DNA from: Herbaspirillum sp. DW155
GTDB lineage: Bacteria; Pseudomonadota; Gammaproteobacteria; Burkholderiales; Burkholderiaceae_D
Reading direction: 5' to 3'
Length of the DNA stretch: 64,000 nucleotides
Assembly (NCBI RefSeq): GCF_037076565.1
Contig: NZ_AP029028.1
Location: 2,976,001 to 3,040,000 of the forward strand
Translations under genes and position numbers: made by a program
The notes under the pieces: generated by a model
Database searches by the model: none
What the model saw: only the letters and a program-made list of their open reading frames with translations
Told to the model about the DNA's origin: nothing
Part shown: one piece after another, positions 53,197 to 61,441 of the stretch
Position numbering within the stretch: position 1 is the stretch's first letter
How the letters are laid out: every line of letters begins with the position of its first letter

Positions 53197-54999
53197 TCAG
53201 TTCTCGTCGGTGGCGCGGCGTGACTCGCCGAGAGTGGGCAGCACGCCCTTGCGCGGCAAGGCGAAATAGAAACTGGCGCCTTCGCGCGGCTTGCTCTCGG
53301 CCCAGACCCGGCCGGTATGGCGCACCACGATGCGCTGTACCAAGGCCAGGCCGATGCCGGTGCCGGCATATTCCTCCTGCCGGTGCAGGCGCTGGAAGGT
53401 ACCAAAGAGCTTGTGCGCATAGCGCATGTCGAAGCCCACGCCATTGTCATGCACACCGTAGATGTATTCGTCCGGTGTGCTCTGCATGGTCACGCGCACG
53501 CGCGGCTGTTGGCTCTTGCTGCTGAACTTCACGGCATTGGACAGCAGGTTTTCCCACACCTGGGCAATCAGGCCACGGTTGGCCACGGCCCCTTCCAGGC
53601 GCGGCACCTCGAAGACGACGCCGGGGTATTCCTGCTGCAGGCCGGCCACCACCTGGGCGACCAGCTCCTCCATCGAGAAACGCTGCAGGGTCAATTCACC
53701 GGTGGTCGACTTGGCCAGCTTGAGCAGATCGTTGATGAGCGCATCCATCTTGCGCACGTTGCGGCGGATCACCTGCAATTGCTCGCGGCCCTTGTCATCG
53801 ATGGCCTGGGCGTAATCCTCTTCCAGGATCATGGCATAACCGGAGATGGCGCGCAGCGGCGCGCGCAAGTCATGCGAGACCGAATAGGAAAAGCTCTCCA
53901 GTTCCTTGTTGACGTTGTGCAGGTGCAGGGCCTGGCGTTCCAGGTCGGCATTGAGGGCTTCGATCTCGTCTTCGGCGCGCTTGCGTTCGGAGATGTCATA
54001 GATCACGGTGCGACTGATGAGCTTGCTGCGGTCGCGGCTGGGAATGGCGGTCGCATTGACCAGCGCAGTGAATTCACTGCCATCGGCGCGGCGGAAGTTG
54101 AGGTCGATGCCGCTGATCTCGCGCTTCTGCAGGAACTGCGGATACAGCTCGCGCTCGTAGCGATCGGCGCTGGCGGGCGTCAACAGGTCGGCCTGGGTCA
54201 TGCGGCCGACCACCTGTTCGCGCGTGTAGCCCAGCCACTTCAGCTCGGTATCGTTGATCTTGATGATGCGCTTGTCGCTCTCATCGACCGAGTGATAGCC
54301 GCAGGGGGCATTGTTGTAGAGGTCTTCGATCTCGTCCGAATAGGCCTGGGCGCGCTGCTGAGCTTCGACCCGGCGCGCCATCTCCTTGCGCAGCTTGCGG
54401 TAGACCAGGAGCAGCAAGGCGATGCTCAACAGGCTGCCACTGATGACCATGAAAATCGTCAGGTTCGCGCTGGCGGCGGTATCCTGCGCGCGCTTGGCCA
54501 GCAGCGCATTCTCGTTGCCCTTCATCTCTTCGAAACCGGCACGGATACGCTCGCTCAGGTCGCGCCCTTCCAGCACGCGGGCGCGCCCCTCTTCCGGGCG
54601 CAATGCCAGCAACTGGCGCGAAAGCGTAAGCCGCTGGATCACGAGGTCTTCCGTCTGGCTCAGCAATTGCATCTGCTGCGGATTGTCGCTGAGCAGGCGG
54701 CGCAGATCCTGCAGCAGCGCATTGACCTGCCGTACCCCGGTTTCGAAGCTGCTGCGATAGTCTTCCTCGCCCGACAGCGCAAAGCCGCGCGAACTGCTGA
54801 CCGTATCGCGCAGGGTGGAGTTGGCTTCTTCCAGCCGGTTGATCACCTGATGGCTGTGCTGCAGCCATACACCGCGCCGCTCGAAGTCGCGCACTGCGTG
54901 GTAGGAAAAGGCCGCCACCCCCAGCGAGAGCAGCAGGGCCAGCAGGAAGAAAATGCCGGTGCTGGCGTGCGCCAGTCCGCTTTGTCTGGTTATCGGCAT
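53197..54999 (-). CDS. CHASE3-PAS sensor histidine kinase
   Basis: 600 residues. TM helices at about 12-34 and 180-200 enclose a CHASE3 periplasmic domain (VINRLEEANSTLRDTVSSSRG). PAS with PAC at about 220-340 (YDISERKRAE), HisKA with His376 in SYSVSHDLRAPLRAIS, and HATPase_c with DNGVGFDMRYAHKLFG and GTGIGLALV. This kinase type (phytochrome-like HisKA) often signals to Rcp1-like receivers, and one lies at the end of the same gene group. It starts the cluster at 54999. Confidence 0.9.
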   Translation of the reverse strand: MPITRQSGLAHASTGIFFLLALLLSLGVAAFSYHAVRDFERRGVWLQHSHQVINRLEEANSTLRDTVSSSRGFALSGEEDYRSSFETGVRQVNALLQDLRRLLSDNPQQMQLLSQTEDLVIQRLTLSRQLLALRPEEGRARVLEGRDLSERIRAGFEEMKGNENALLAKRAQDTAASANLTIFMVISGSLLSIALLLLVYRKLRKEMARRVEAQQRAQAYSDEIEDLYNNAPCGYHSVDESDKRIIKINDTELKWLGYTREQVVGRMTQADLLTPASADRYERELYPQFLQKREISGIDLNFRRADGSEFTALVNATAIPSRDRSKLISRTVIYDISERKRAEDEIEALNADLERQALHLHNVNKELESFSYSVSHDLRAPLRAISGYAMILEEDYAQAIDDKGREQLQVIRRNVRKMDALINDLLKLAKSTTGELTLQRFSMEELVAQVVAGLQQEYPGVVFEVPRLEGAVANRGLIAQVWENLLSNAVKFSSKSQQPRVRVTMQSTPDEYIYGVHDNGVGFDMRYAHKLFGTFQRLHRQEEYAGTGIGLALVQRIVVRHTGRVWAESKPREGASFYFALPRKGVLPTLGESRRATDEN

Positions 55000-55420
55000 G
55001 GTTGACGTTTCATTGGTCTGCCTGTCACGCTTCCGGCTTGACAGCCGGTTACCCGACCACCCGTTCGAAAGCAGCGTGCATGAAGCAAGGCTGCACCGGT
55101 ATTTCCCCCGATTCTGACCGATTCATTGCAGGGAACCGCGCATGCCAGGGCAAGACCCTGCGGTGCCGGCATTTCCCCGCAGCAGCCCTGCCACCCTGTC
55201 TGCGCCAGGGCGATGAAGGGGCTGCTGAAGTGTCTCCTTGCTGCCTGTCCCGATGCCGGAGCGAGCTCAATCCGGCATCCACTGTTTTCTTTCTGTCGGC
55301 AAATGGAACCCAGTTCTTCAAATTCGTGGAAAACGCTGTCGCTGCAGCGCCCGATGCGCCGGGCCATGATGTCGCTGCTGCGGGCATTTTCCGATTGGTT
55401 ATTCGAATTAATTCTATAAT

Positions 55421-55661
55421 AGATTCAGGCTTTTACCCGTTTTTTCAGGCTTTCCGATAGTTCCTGCAGCTGCAGCGAAACGATGGGTGAAACGGCAGTT
55501 CGCCCTGCATGACGCGTTTTTGACGCCAGGATCAGGCTACCGCCATTGCGCTGCCGCTTGACGATCCGCCGAGGTGGGGATTACAACATCAGCCATGGGC
55601 AATACCGGGGAAACCGGAGGGGGCGAGCGGTGTACTTCATGATGAAGTACACCGTTTTTTT
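55421..55661 (+). ncRNA. Candidate small RNA
   Basis: A stand-alone TATAAT just upstream and a strong intrinsic terminator at the 3' end bracket about 230-240 bases of plus-strand sequence without a gene. A further small stem (CCGG-GGAAA-CCGG near 55600) is visible. The -35 region is weak (nothing like TTGACA at 15-18 bases), so this is only a candidate and no family is recognised. Confidence 0.3.
55628..55661 (+). terminator. Strong intrinsic terminator without an annotated upstream gene
   Basis: CGGTGTACTTCAT (55628-55640) pairs with ATGAAGTACACCG (55642-55654), followed by TTTTTTT on the plus strand. On the minus strand the stem has no T tail after it, so it does not fit the E1-like gene that ends at 55699. 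Confidence 0.8.
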
Positions 55662-55698
55662 ATGGCGATTCAATCCGCCCGGCCCCTGGCCCTGGCTC

Positions 55699-58272
55699 TT
55701 ACGCCGGGAACACCGCCTGCACCAGCGCTGCCTGCTGAGCGTAGTGGCGGGCCTTGGAAGCCGTCGGGCCGGTGTCGGTGTCAGGACGCGTCACCGCACG
55801 CAGACGCGCCTGCGCCGGCAAGGCCGATTCGATGGCCTCGCGCACGCACAGCCAGGCACCCTGCTTGCGTTCTTCTTCCTGCACCCAGATCACCTCTTCC
55901 AGATAGGGATAGCCGCGCAATACCTCACTGAGCGTGTCCACCGGGAAGGGATGCAGCTGTTCCACCGTCAGCAGTGCAGTGCGGGTGTCGCCGGCCTGGC
56001 TGCGCCCATCGGCCAGGTCGTAAAAGACCTTGCCGCTGCACAAGACCACCCGCTGCACCTGTTCGGCCGGTGTCTCCGCGTCCTGTACCAGCGGCTGGAA
56101 ACTGCCCTCCAACAGCGCCGACAAGGGCGACTGCGAACGCACCTCGGCATGCAGCACCGATTTGGGCGTGAACACCACCAGCGGACGATCGCCCTGCAGC
56201 GCCTGCTGGCGCAACAGGTGGAACCACTGCGCCGAGCTGGCAGGATAGGCCACGCGCAGGTTCTGGTCAGCGCACAGCAGCAGCATGCGGCTCAGGTAAC
56301 CGGTCGAGTGCTCCGGCCCCACGCCTTCATAGCCGTGCGGCAACAACACCGTCAGGGCCGAGGGATAAGCCCATTTGCCCCGGCCTGAGCTGATGTACTG
56401 GTCGATCATGATCTGCGCACCGTTGACGAAATCACCGAACTGGGCTTCCCAGATCACCAGTGCGCCAGCGCCGGCCTGGACGCTGAAGCCGTATTCGAAA
56501 CCCACCACCGCCTCTTCGCTCAGGGGTGAATTGATCACCTCCAGCGCCGCGTCCGGCGCGGCCACCTGGCGCAGTGGCCAGAACGACTGCTGCACGCCTT
56601 GCCCGGCATCGACCGCGTGCCAGACGGCATGACGCTGCATGAAGGTGCCGCGTTGCACATCCATGCCGGACAGGCGCAGTCCCTGCCCGTCCCAGAGCAA
56701 GGAGGCATAGGCCATGTTCTCGGCGAAGTTCCAGCTGCAAGGCTGATCAGGGGCGCTCACGCTGGTCTGCCACTGCTCGATCAGCCGGATGATGGCCGGA
56801 TGCGCGGCAAAGCCTTCCGGCAGGCGCGTCATACGCTCGACGAACTGACGCAGGCGCACCAGGTCGGGGGCGGCAGGCGGCGCCACTGATGCAGGCGGTG
56901 CCGTGCGTGCGGCCGCGGTCGTCGGGCGGCTGGTCCGCAAGGCTGCCAAAGCCTGCTCGCTGCATACCGCCAGCAGGGCGACGCCCTCGTCCGAGCCGGG
57001 CCAGCCGGCCTGCGCATAGAGCTGGGTGACCGACGGATGCTTGTCGATGAAACCGTGCAGCAGCGGCTGCGTGACGGTCGCCGTGTCCTGTTCCGCATGG
57101 CCCCAGCGGCGATAGCCGACCAGATCGATCACCACGTCGGCGCCGAACTGCATGCGGTAGTCGAAGGCGATGCGCGCAGCGCGCAACACCATGTCCGGCT
57201 GGTCGGCATTGACGTGCAGCACCGGCGCGCCGACGATGCGGGCGATGTCGGTGCAGTAGCCGTGATTGAGGGGGTCCAGCGGATTGGGCGTGGTGAAACC
57301 GATCTGGTTGTTGACGATCACATGCACCGTGCCACCCACGCTGTAGCCCGGATGTTGGGCCAGCTTGAGCGATTCCATCACCACGCCCTGGCCGCAGAAG
57401 GCGGCGTCGCCATGGATCACCACCGAGGCCGGCAACGGCGACTGCGGATGCGCTGCACGGTAGCCGCGCACCATGCCCAGCAGAACCGGGTAGGCGCTTT
57501 CCAGATGTGAAGGATTGTGCGCCATGAACAGGCCCAACTGGCCGTGGGCGGTGGTGCGCACGGTTTCGGCGCCCAGGTGGTAGGGCAGATCCACGGCACC
57601 GGCGGCGGCCTCGGTGCTGCGGGCGGCGTCGAAATAGGCCACGATGTCCGCGGCCGGCATCTGCATCAGGTTCACCAGCAGGTTGAGGCGGCCGCGATGC
57701 GGCATGGCCAGGAACAATTGCTCCAGCTGATAGAAACTGCTGCGCTCGACCAGCGCATCCATCAGGACCAGCAGCGCTTCGCAGCCCTCCAACGAAAAGC
57801 GCTTGGCCTGCGGATAGTCTTGCTGCAGGTAGTGCTCCCACTGCTCGGCGGCGACCAGCCGGGACAGCACGGCGGCGCGCTCGTTGGGGCCCGGCTCGGC
57901 GCCATGGTCGCGTGCAGCCAGACGGGCGAAGAGCCACTGGCGGCGGGCCTCATCACGTACGCCACTGGCATCCAGTCCTAAGGGGCCGCAATAGAGGCGA
58001 CTCAGAAAATGCGTCAGTTCCTTCACATTGGTCAGACCCAGCCCCTCCAGGAAGCGGTGCTGGGCAAGGGCCAGATCCTCATCCTTCAGATCATGGCTTT
58101 GAGGGAGCAAAGCGGGGATCTCAGGGACCGACAGCGTGCCCAGGGGATCGATGTCGGCGATCCGATAGCCCTCATTGCGATAGGCATCGATGAACGATTG
58201 GATGCGGGCGTGGGCCAGCGCCTGGCGCGCGTCGGATAACTGCCCGGTGGATGCGGAGTGGTGAAGCGTCAT
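55699..58272 (-). CDS. Stand-alone 2-oxoglutarate dehydrogenase E1-like enzyme
   Basis: 857 residues, shorter than SucA (about 930-950). The thiamine-diphosphate enzyme core is intact: MPHRGRLNLLVN, LPYHLGAE, the ThDP motif GDAAFCGQGVV with NNQIGFTT, and PHGYEGVGPEHSTGYLSR. The N-terminal 60-80 residues that in SucA help dock the E2 core are missing. The usual GHNExDEP segment reads GHAEQDTA. No sucB, lpd or other E2/E3 gene is nearby. Together this suggests a paralogue of the DHTKD1/KGD type acting on a related 2-oxo acid. AAAGG precedes the ATG at 58272. Confidence 0.82.
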   Translation of the reverse strand: MTLHHSASTGQLSDARQALAHARIQSFIDAYRNEGYRIADIDPLGTLSVPEIPALLPQSHDLKDEDLALAQHRFLEGLGLTNVKELTHFLSRLYCGPLGLDASGVRDEARRQWLFARLAARDHGAEPGPNERAAVLSRLVAAEQWEHYLQQDYPQAKRFSLEGCEALLVLMDALVERSSFYQLEQLFLAMPHRGRLNLLVNLMQMPAADIVAYFDAARSTEAAAGAVDLPYHLGAETVRTTAHGQLGLFMAHNPSHLESAYPVLLGMVRGYRAAHPQSPLPASVVIHGDAAFCGQGVVMESLKLAQHPGYSVGGTVHVIVNNQIGFTTPNPLDPLNHGYCTDIARIVGAPVLHVNADQPDMVLRAARIAFDYRMQFGADVVIDLVGYRRWGHAEQDTATVTQPLLHGFIDKHPSVTQLYAQAGWPGSDEGVALLAVCSEQALAALRTSRPTTAAARTAPPASVAPPAAPDLVRLRQFVERMTRLPEGFAAHPAIIRLIEQWQTSVSAPDQPCSWNFAENMAYASLLWDGQGLRLSGMDVQRGTFMQRHAVWHAVDAGQGVQQSFWPLRQVAAPDAALEVINSPLSEEAVVGFEYGFSVQAGAGALVIWEAQFGDFVNGAQIMIDQYISSGRGKWAYPSALTVLLPHGYEGVGPEHSTGYLSRMLLLCADQNLRVAYPASSAQWFHLLRQQALQGDRPLVVFTPKSVLHAEVRSQSPLSALLEGSFQPLVQDAETPAEQVQRVVLCSGKVFYDLADGRSQAGDTRTALLTVEQLHPFPVDTLSEVLRGYPYLEEVIWVQEEERKQGAWLCVREAIESALPAQARLRAVTRPDTDTGPTASKARHYAQQAALVQAVFPA

Positions 58273-58510
58273 GACGAACCTTTCTTGGCAAGGACGTTGG
58301 CAGACCATGCGCAAGGCGCCAGCAGGCAGCAGCGACTCGCGCAACGGACGCGTCCTCCCCCGCCAGCCAGCCACCAGGCCAGTTCAGGCGTGGTACGGCA
58401 GCCGCTGTGAGTAGGGACGCTTTGTTGTTCTCGCACCCGGGATGACGCAGCGGGCGCGGTCTCCTCGCGGATACAGGCTCAGGCGGCCAGGGTGCCGCCT
58501 GCTTGCAGCA

Positions 58511-60154
58511 TCAGCCCTGGATCAGGGACAGTTCGGGCTGGATGACCTTTTCGCGCGGACCACCCCGTGTAGGCCCGGCATAAGCGCCACCATGGGGACT
58601 GGCCAGCAACTCGCTGAGTTTGAAGCGACCCATCAGCGCTGACAGCTGCTCGGCCTGCGCTTGCAAGGCTTGCGAGGCCGCCGCATTCTGCTCGACCAGG
58701 GCCGAGTTTTCCTGGGTCATCTGATCCATCTGGGCGATGGCCTGATTGATCTGCTCGATGCCCACGCTCTGCTCCTGGCTGGAGGAGCTGATATCGGTGA
58801 TCAGATCGGTAGCATGCTTGATGCTGGCGATGACTTCATCGATGGTCGCCACGGTCTGTTCGACGATGGTGCTGCCGGATTTCACGTGGGACACCGATCC
58901 TTCGATAAGCGACTTGATTTCCTTGGCCGCCACGGCGCTGCGCTGCGCCAGCCCGCGCACTTCGCTGGCGACCACGGCAAAGCCGCGTCCGTGCTCGCCG
59001 GCACGGGCCGCTTCCACGGCGGCATTCAAGGCCAGCAGGTTGGTCTGGAAGGCAATGCCATCGATAACGGTGATGATGTCGGCGATCTTGCCGGAGGAGG
59101 TGCTGATGGCGCTCATGATGTTGACCACCTGCTCCACCGAGGCGCCGCCACGCACGGCGACGTCCGAGGCGGATACCGCGAGTTCGCTGGCCTGGCGGGC
59201 GTTGTCGGCATTCTGGCGCACCGCCGAGGTCAGCTGTTCCATGGCCGAGGCGGTTTCTTCGAGCGAACTGGCTTGCTGCTCGGTGCGATTGGACAGGCTC
59301 AGGTTGCCCTGGGCCAGTTCGCGGGCGGCCATATCGATGGCCGTGGTGCCATTGCGCACGTTGGAAACGGTGTCATGCAGGTTATCGCTCATGTGTTGCA
59401 GTGCGTGCAGAAGACGGCTGATCTCGTCCTTGCCGGCGCCACTGAGGCGATAGGACAGATCACCCTGCGCCACGGCCTCTGCCAGCACCACGGCATGGCG
59501 CAGTGGTGCGGTGATGGAACGCGTGATGAGCGCTCCGATCACCGAAGCCAGCACCACGGCAACGGCAGCCAGTACGATCATCTGGATCACGGCGAGATGG
59601 CCGTCTTCGGCGACCTGGCGCGAATCCTCCACCATTTCCTGTGCCAGCGAATTGACCAGCTTGTCGACCGTGGTGAAGTACTCCGTCTGCAGACGCGCCA
59701 GGTCACCCTGGAAGAGCGTGGTCGCCTCTGCGCGCCGGTCGGTCTTCATCAGCTCAAAGAACTTGCGCACGGCCACGCCGTAGGCGGCGCGGCTGGCGGT
59801 CTGTTCGGCGTAGATCGCCTTGGTCTTGTCGGAATCGAGCAGGCCTTCCAGCTTCTTGTAGGCCTCGGTGTTGGCCGTACGCAGGCCGGCATACTCATCC
59901 ATGTACTTGGCCGAGGCCTCGGGCGTGGTGGCCAGCAGGATGTTGGAGAGCACGGCATTGGCCTTGTTGCCGTTGTGCTTGATCTGGTTGCTCAAGGCGA
60001 TAAGCTGGTATTTCTCGTTGACGATGCTGTTGATTTCAGCGTTGTTGGAAGACTGATTCCTGATCCCGACCATGGCTGTCACCACGATCAGCAGCAAGAC
60101 CATTGCAAATGCGCCGCCCAGGCGGACGCCAATGTTGAAATTGGCGAGCTTCAT
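58511..60154 (-). CDS. Methyl-accepting chemotaxis protein
   Basis: 547 residues. TM about 12-31, periplasmic four-helix-bundle sensor about 35-190, TM about 192-212, HAMP about 213-265 and a signalling domain with the hairpin tip [27 protein letters not shown]. Methylation-helix glutamates are present. The C-terminus ends LSLIQG, without a CheR-tethering NWETF-type pentapeptide. The ligand is unknown. AGGGG precedes the ATG. I found no clear FliA-type promoter upstream. Confidence 0.92.
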   Translation of the reverse strand: MKLANFNIGVRLGGAFAMVLLLIVVTAMVGIRNQSSNNAEINSIVNEKYQLIALSNQIKHNGNKANAVLSNILLATTPEASAKYMDEYAGLRTANTEAYKKLEGLLDSDKTKAIYAEQTASRAAYGVAVRKFFELMKTDRRAEATTLFQGDLARLQTEYFTTVDKLVNSLAQEMVEDSRQVAEDGHLAVIQMIVLAAVAVVLASVIGALITRSITAPLRHAVVLAEAVAQGDLSYRLSGAGKDEISRLLHALQHMSDNLHDTVSNVRNGTTAIDMAARELAQGNLSLSNRTEQQASSLEETASAMEQLTSAVRQNADNARQASELAVSASDVAVRGGASVEQVVNIMSAISTSSGKIADIITVIDGIAFQTNLLALNAAVEAARAGEHGRGFAVVASEVRGLAQRSAVAAKEIKSLIEGSVSHVKSGSTIVEQTVATIDEVIASIKHATDLITDISSSSQEQSVGIEQINQAIAQMDQMTQENSALVEQNAAASQALQAQAEQLSALMGRFKLSELLASPHGGAYAGPTRGGPREKVIQPELSLIQG

Positions 60155-60327
60155 CGCTACCCCTTGTTGATCCCATTAGATGCCCACATGCAGACCCCGG
60201 ATCGACGACATCGCCCCGCGTCGTCATGACTGCCTTGATCCATGGCACTGCACTACTTTGCGAATCCGCCAATGCGTCTCTTGGGTTCTCTTACCATCTT
60301 CGGGGAGCGGCTCATGCCCTTCTTCCT

Positions 60328-60386
60328 CGGCCTGCGCGTGCAGGCCGGGTTCCCTCAACAACATGGTCTGCCCCGGCGTGAGCCGG
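60328..60386. other. Pair of GC hairpins, possible structured leader RNA
   Basis: CGGCCTGC-GCGT-GCAGGCCG (60328-60347) and CCGGC-GTGA-GCCGG (60373-60386). Both fold equally on either strand; on the minus strand they would lie about 170-230 bases before the chemotaxis-receptor ATG. No riboswitch family is recognised. Confidence 0.35.
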
Positions 60387-60616
60387 TCTCCTGTTTTTGA
60401 GCAACTGCAAATTCGAGCTTAGTTTAAACATTTCCACATAGAAAAAGTACTTGAAACTCACATTTATTTGAGAGGCGTCGCGTAATTTTCATAGGGGAAA
60501 TGCTGTTCAGCTCGCTGCAGACGAGCTTGGGTATCAGCTCTCGGGAGGAAGTGTCTTCTAGCGCAGAGCTTCGAATCGCTTGCAGGCGATTCCGTCATTT
60601 TTGCTGCGCAAAAACA

Positions 60617-60648
60617 AAAACGCCCCATTCTTGCGAATGAGGCGTTTT
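60617..60648 (-). terminator. Terminator of the hupB-tRNA unit
   Basis: AAAACGCC-C-CATTC (60617-60630) pairs with GAATG-A-GGCGTTTT (60635-60648). On the minus strand the stem is followed by GTTTTTG. It lies a few bases after the tRNA-Asp 3' end. Confidence 0.8.
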
Positions 60649-60651
60649 ATC

Positions 60652-60728
60652 TGGCGGAGCGGACGGGGCTCGAACCCGCGACCCCCGGCGTGACAGGCCG
60701 GTATTCTAACCAACTGAACTACCGCTCC
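60652..60728 (-). tRNA. tRNA-Asp (GTC)
   Basis: 77 nucleotides with encoded CCA. The acceptor stem GGAGCGG pairs with CCGCTCC, the D-loop has AGTTGGTTAGA, the anticodon loop is CTGTCAC (anticodon GTC) and the T-arm reads GGGTTCGAGCCC. It lies 25 bases downstream of tRNA-Val on the same strand. Confidence 0.97.
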
Positions 60729-60753
60729 TAAACTGGTGCCGACTGCAAGATGC

Positions 60754-60829
60754 TGGTGGGCGCTGAGAGGCTCGAACTCCCGACCTAAGCCTTGTAAGGG
60801 CTCCGCTCTACCAACTGAGCTAAGCGCCC
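60754..60829 (-). tRNA. tRNA-Val (TAC)
   Basis: 76 nucleotides with encoded CCA. The acceptor stem GGGCGCT pairs with AGCGCCC, the D-arm is GCTCAGTTGGTAGAGC, the anticodon loop CTTACAA gives anticodon TAC, and the T-arm reads GAGTTCGAGCCTC. It is 48 bases downstream of hupB and upstream of tRNA-Asp. Confidence 0.97.
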
Positions 60830-60877
60830 GGCAACCTTGACAGTCTCGTTGCTTGTTACCTCAGCAACGAAAGAACA

Positions 60878-61150
60878 TTATTTTATAGCATCTTTTAAAG
60901 CTTTGCCAGCTTTAAATTTAGGTACCTTGGACGCCTTGATCTTCAGGGCAGCACCGGTCTGAGGATTACGACCCGTGCGGGCAGCACGCTTGCCCACGGA
61001 GAACGTCCCGAAACCTACCAGGGTGACCGTGCCATTCTTCTTCAGCGTGGTCTTCACCGCACCAACGAATGCATCTATTGCGCGTCCGGCTGCTGCCTTG
61101 GAGATCTCGGCCTCGCCGGCAATGTGTTCAATCAGTTCGCCTTTATTCAC
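60878..61150 (-). CDS. hupB: DNA-binding protein HU
   Basis: 90 residues, the exact HU length. Features are [43 protein letters not shown] with the DNA-grasping proline arm, and [13 protein letters not shown] at the end. The start is a GTG at 61150 with GAGGGG before it. A near-consensus promoter lies at 61270-61298, giving a leader of about 115 bases. It is placed between lon and two tRNAs; the lon-hupB order matches that in E. coli. Confidence 0.95.
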   Translation of the reverse strand: MNKGELIEHIAGEAEISKAAAGRAIDAFVGAVKTTLKKNGTVTLVGFGTFSVGKRAARTGRNPQTGAALKIKASKVPKFKAGKALKDAIK

Positions 61151-61269
61151 TTACGCCCCTCGAACAAGTTTCTGGTTTGTTTGATTTCAAACGACAGTGT
61201 TTCGGCTCCGATACCCTGCGACAGAGGCTCCACACCATCGCTTGCCTGACGGAAATTTCCGCAGCGGCT

Positions 61270-61298
61270 ATTTAACAAGCCGCTCAGGCCCGTGTCAA
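61270..61298 (-). promoter_or_regulatory. Strong sigma70 promoter of hupB
   Basis: On the minus strand TTGACA (61298-61293), a 17-base spacer, then TTAAAT (61275-61270). This is the best sigma70 match in the window. Confidence 0.75.
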
Positions 61299-61380
61299 GC
61301 GGGTTTCCGGCCTTGCGGCGATTTACAGCGAGCTTTATTTACTTCATTCCCACGCGGCGATACCTGAACCTTCGGGTCAA

Positions 61381-61407
61381 AAAAAAGCGCCTCTCACGAG
61401 GCGCCTT
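61381..61407 (-). terminator. Intrinsic terminator of lon
   Basis: GCGCCTC (61387-61393) and GAGGCGC (61398-61404) enclose TCAC. On the minus strand a run of eight T follows. It lies about 35 bases after the lon stop and before the hupB promoter. Confidence 0.85.
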
Positions 61408-61441
61408 TCAGCATGATGCGCAAGGGACTAACACCCCATGC

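Larger units (their letters stand above)
55000..55698. other. 699-base intergenic region upstream of the CHASE3 kinase
   Basis: It contains an exact TATAAT (55415-55420), two perfect direct repeats TTCAGGCTTT (55424-55433 and 55444-55453, 20 bases apart) and a strong + strand terminator (55628-55661). No protein gene is supported. The region must serve the kinase gene on the minus strand, and may encode a small RNA on the plus strand. Confidence 0.5.
60155..60651. other. 497-base region upstream of the chemotaxis receptor with strong hairpins
   Basis: It holds two GC-rich stem-loops (60328-60347 and 60373-60386), two weaker hairpins (60511-60529 and 60571-60590) and the tRNA terminator at its right end. 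No protein gene is supported. Part of it is presumably the leader and promoter of the chemotaxis gene. Confidence 0.45.

Noticed and set aside
60155..60420. c-di-GMP (GEMM) riboswitch before the chemotaxis receptor
   Set aside because: A GGCAGACC stretch and hairpins recalled the motif, but the GNRA tetraloop and receptor arrangement is absent.
60571..60590. Plus-strand terminator GAATCGC-TTGCAG-GCGATTC
   Set aside because: The stem is short and the T tract starts only after several other bases; no plus-strand gene needs it.
60155..60651. FliA (sigma28) promoter for the chemotaxis receptor
   Set aside because: No TAAA-N15-GCCGATAA-like sequence was found in the minus orientation.
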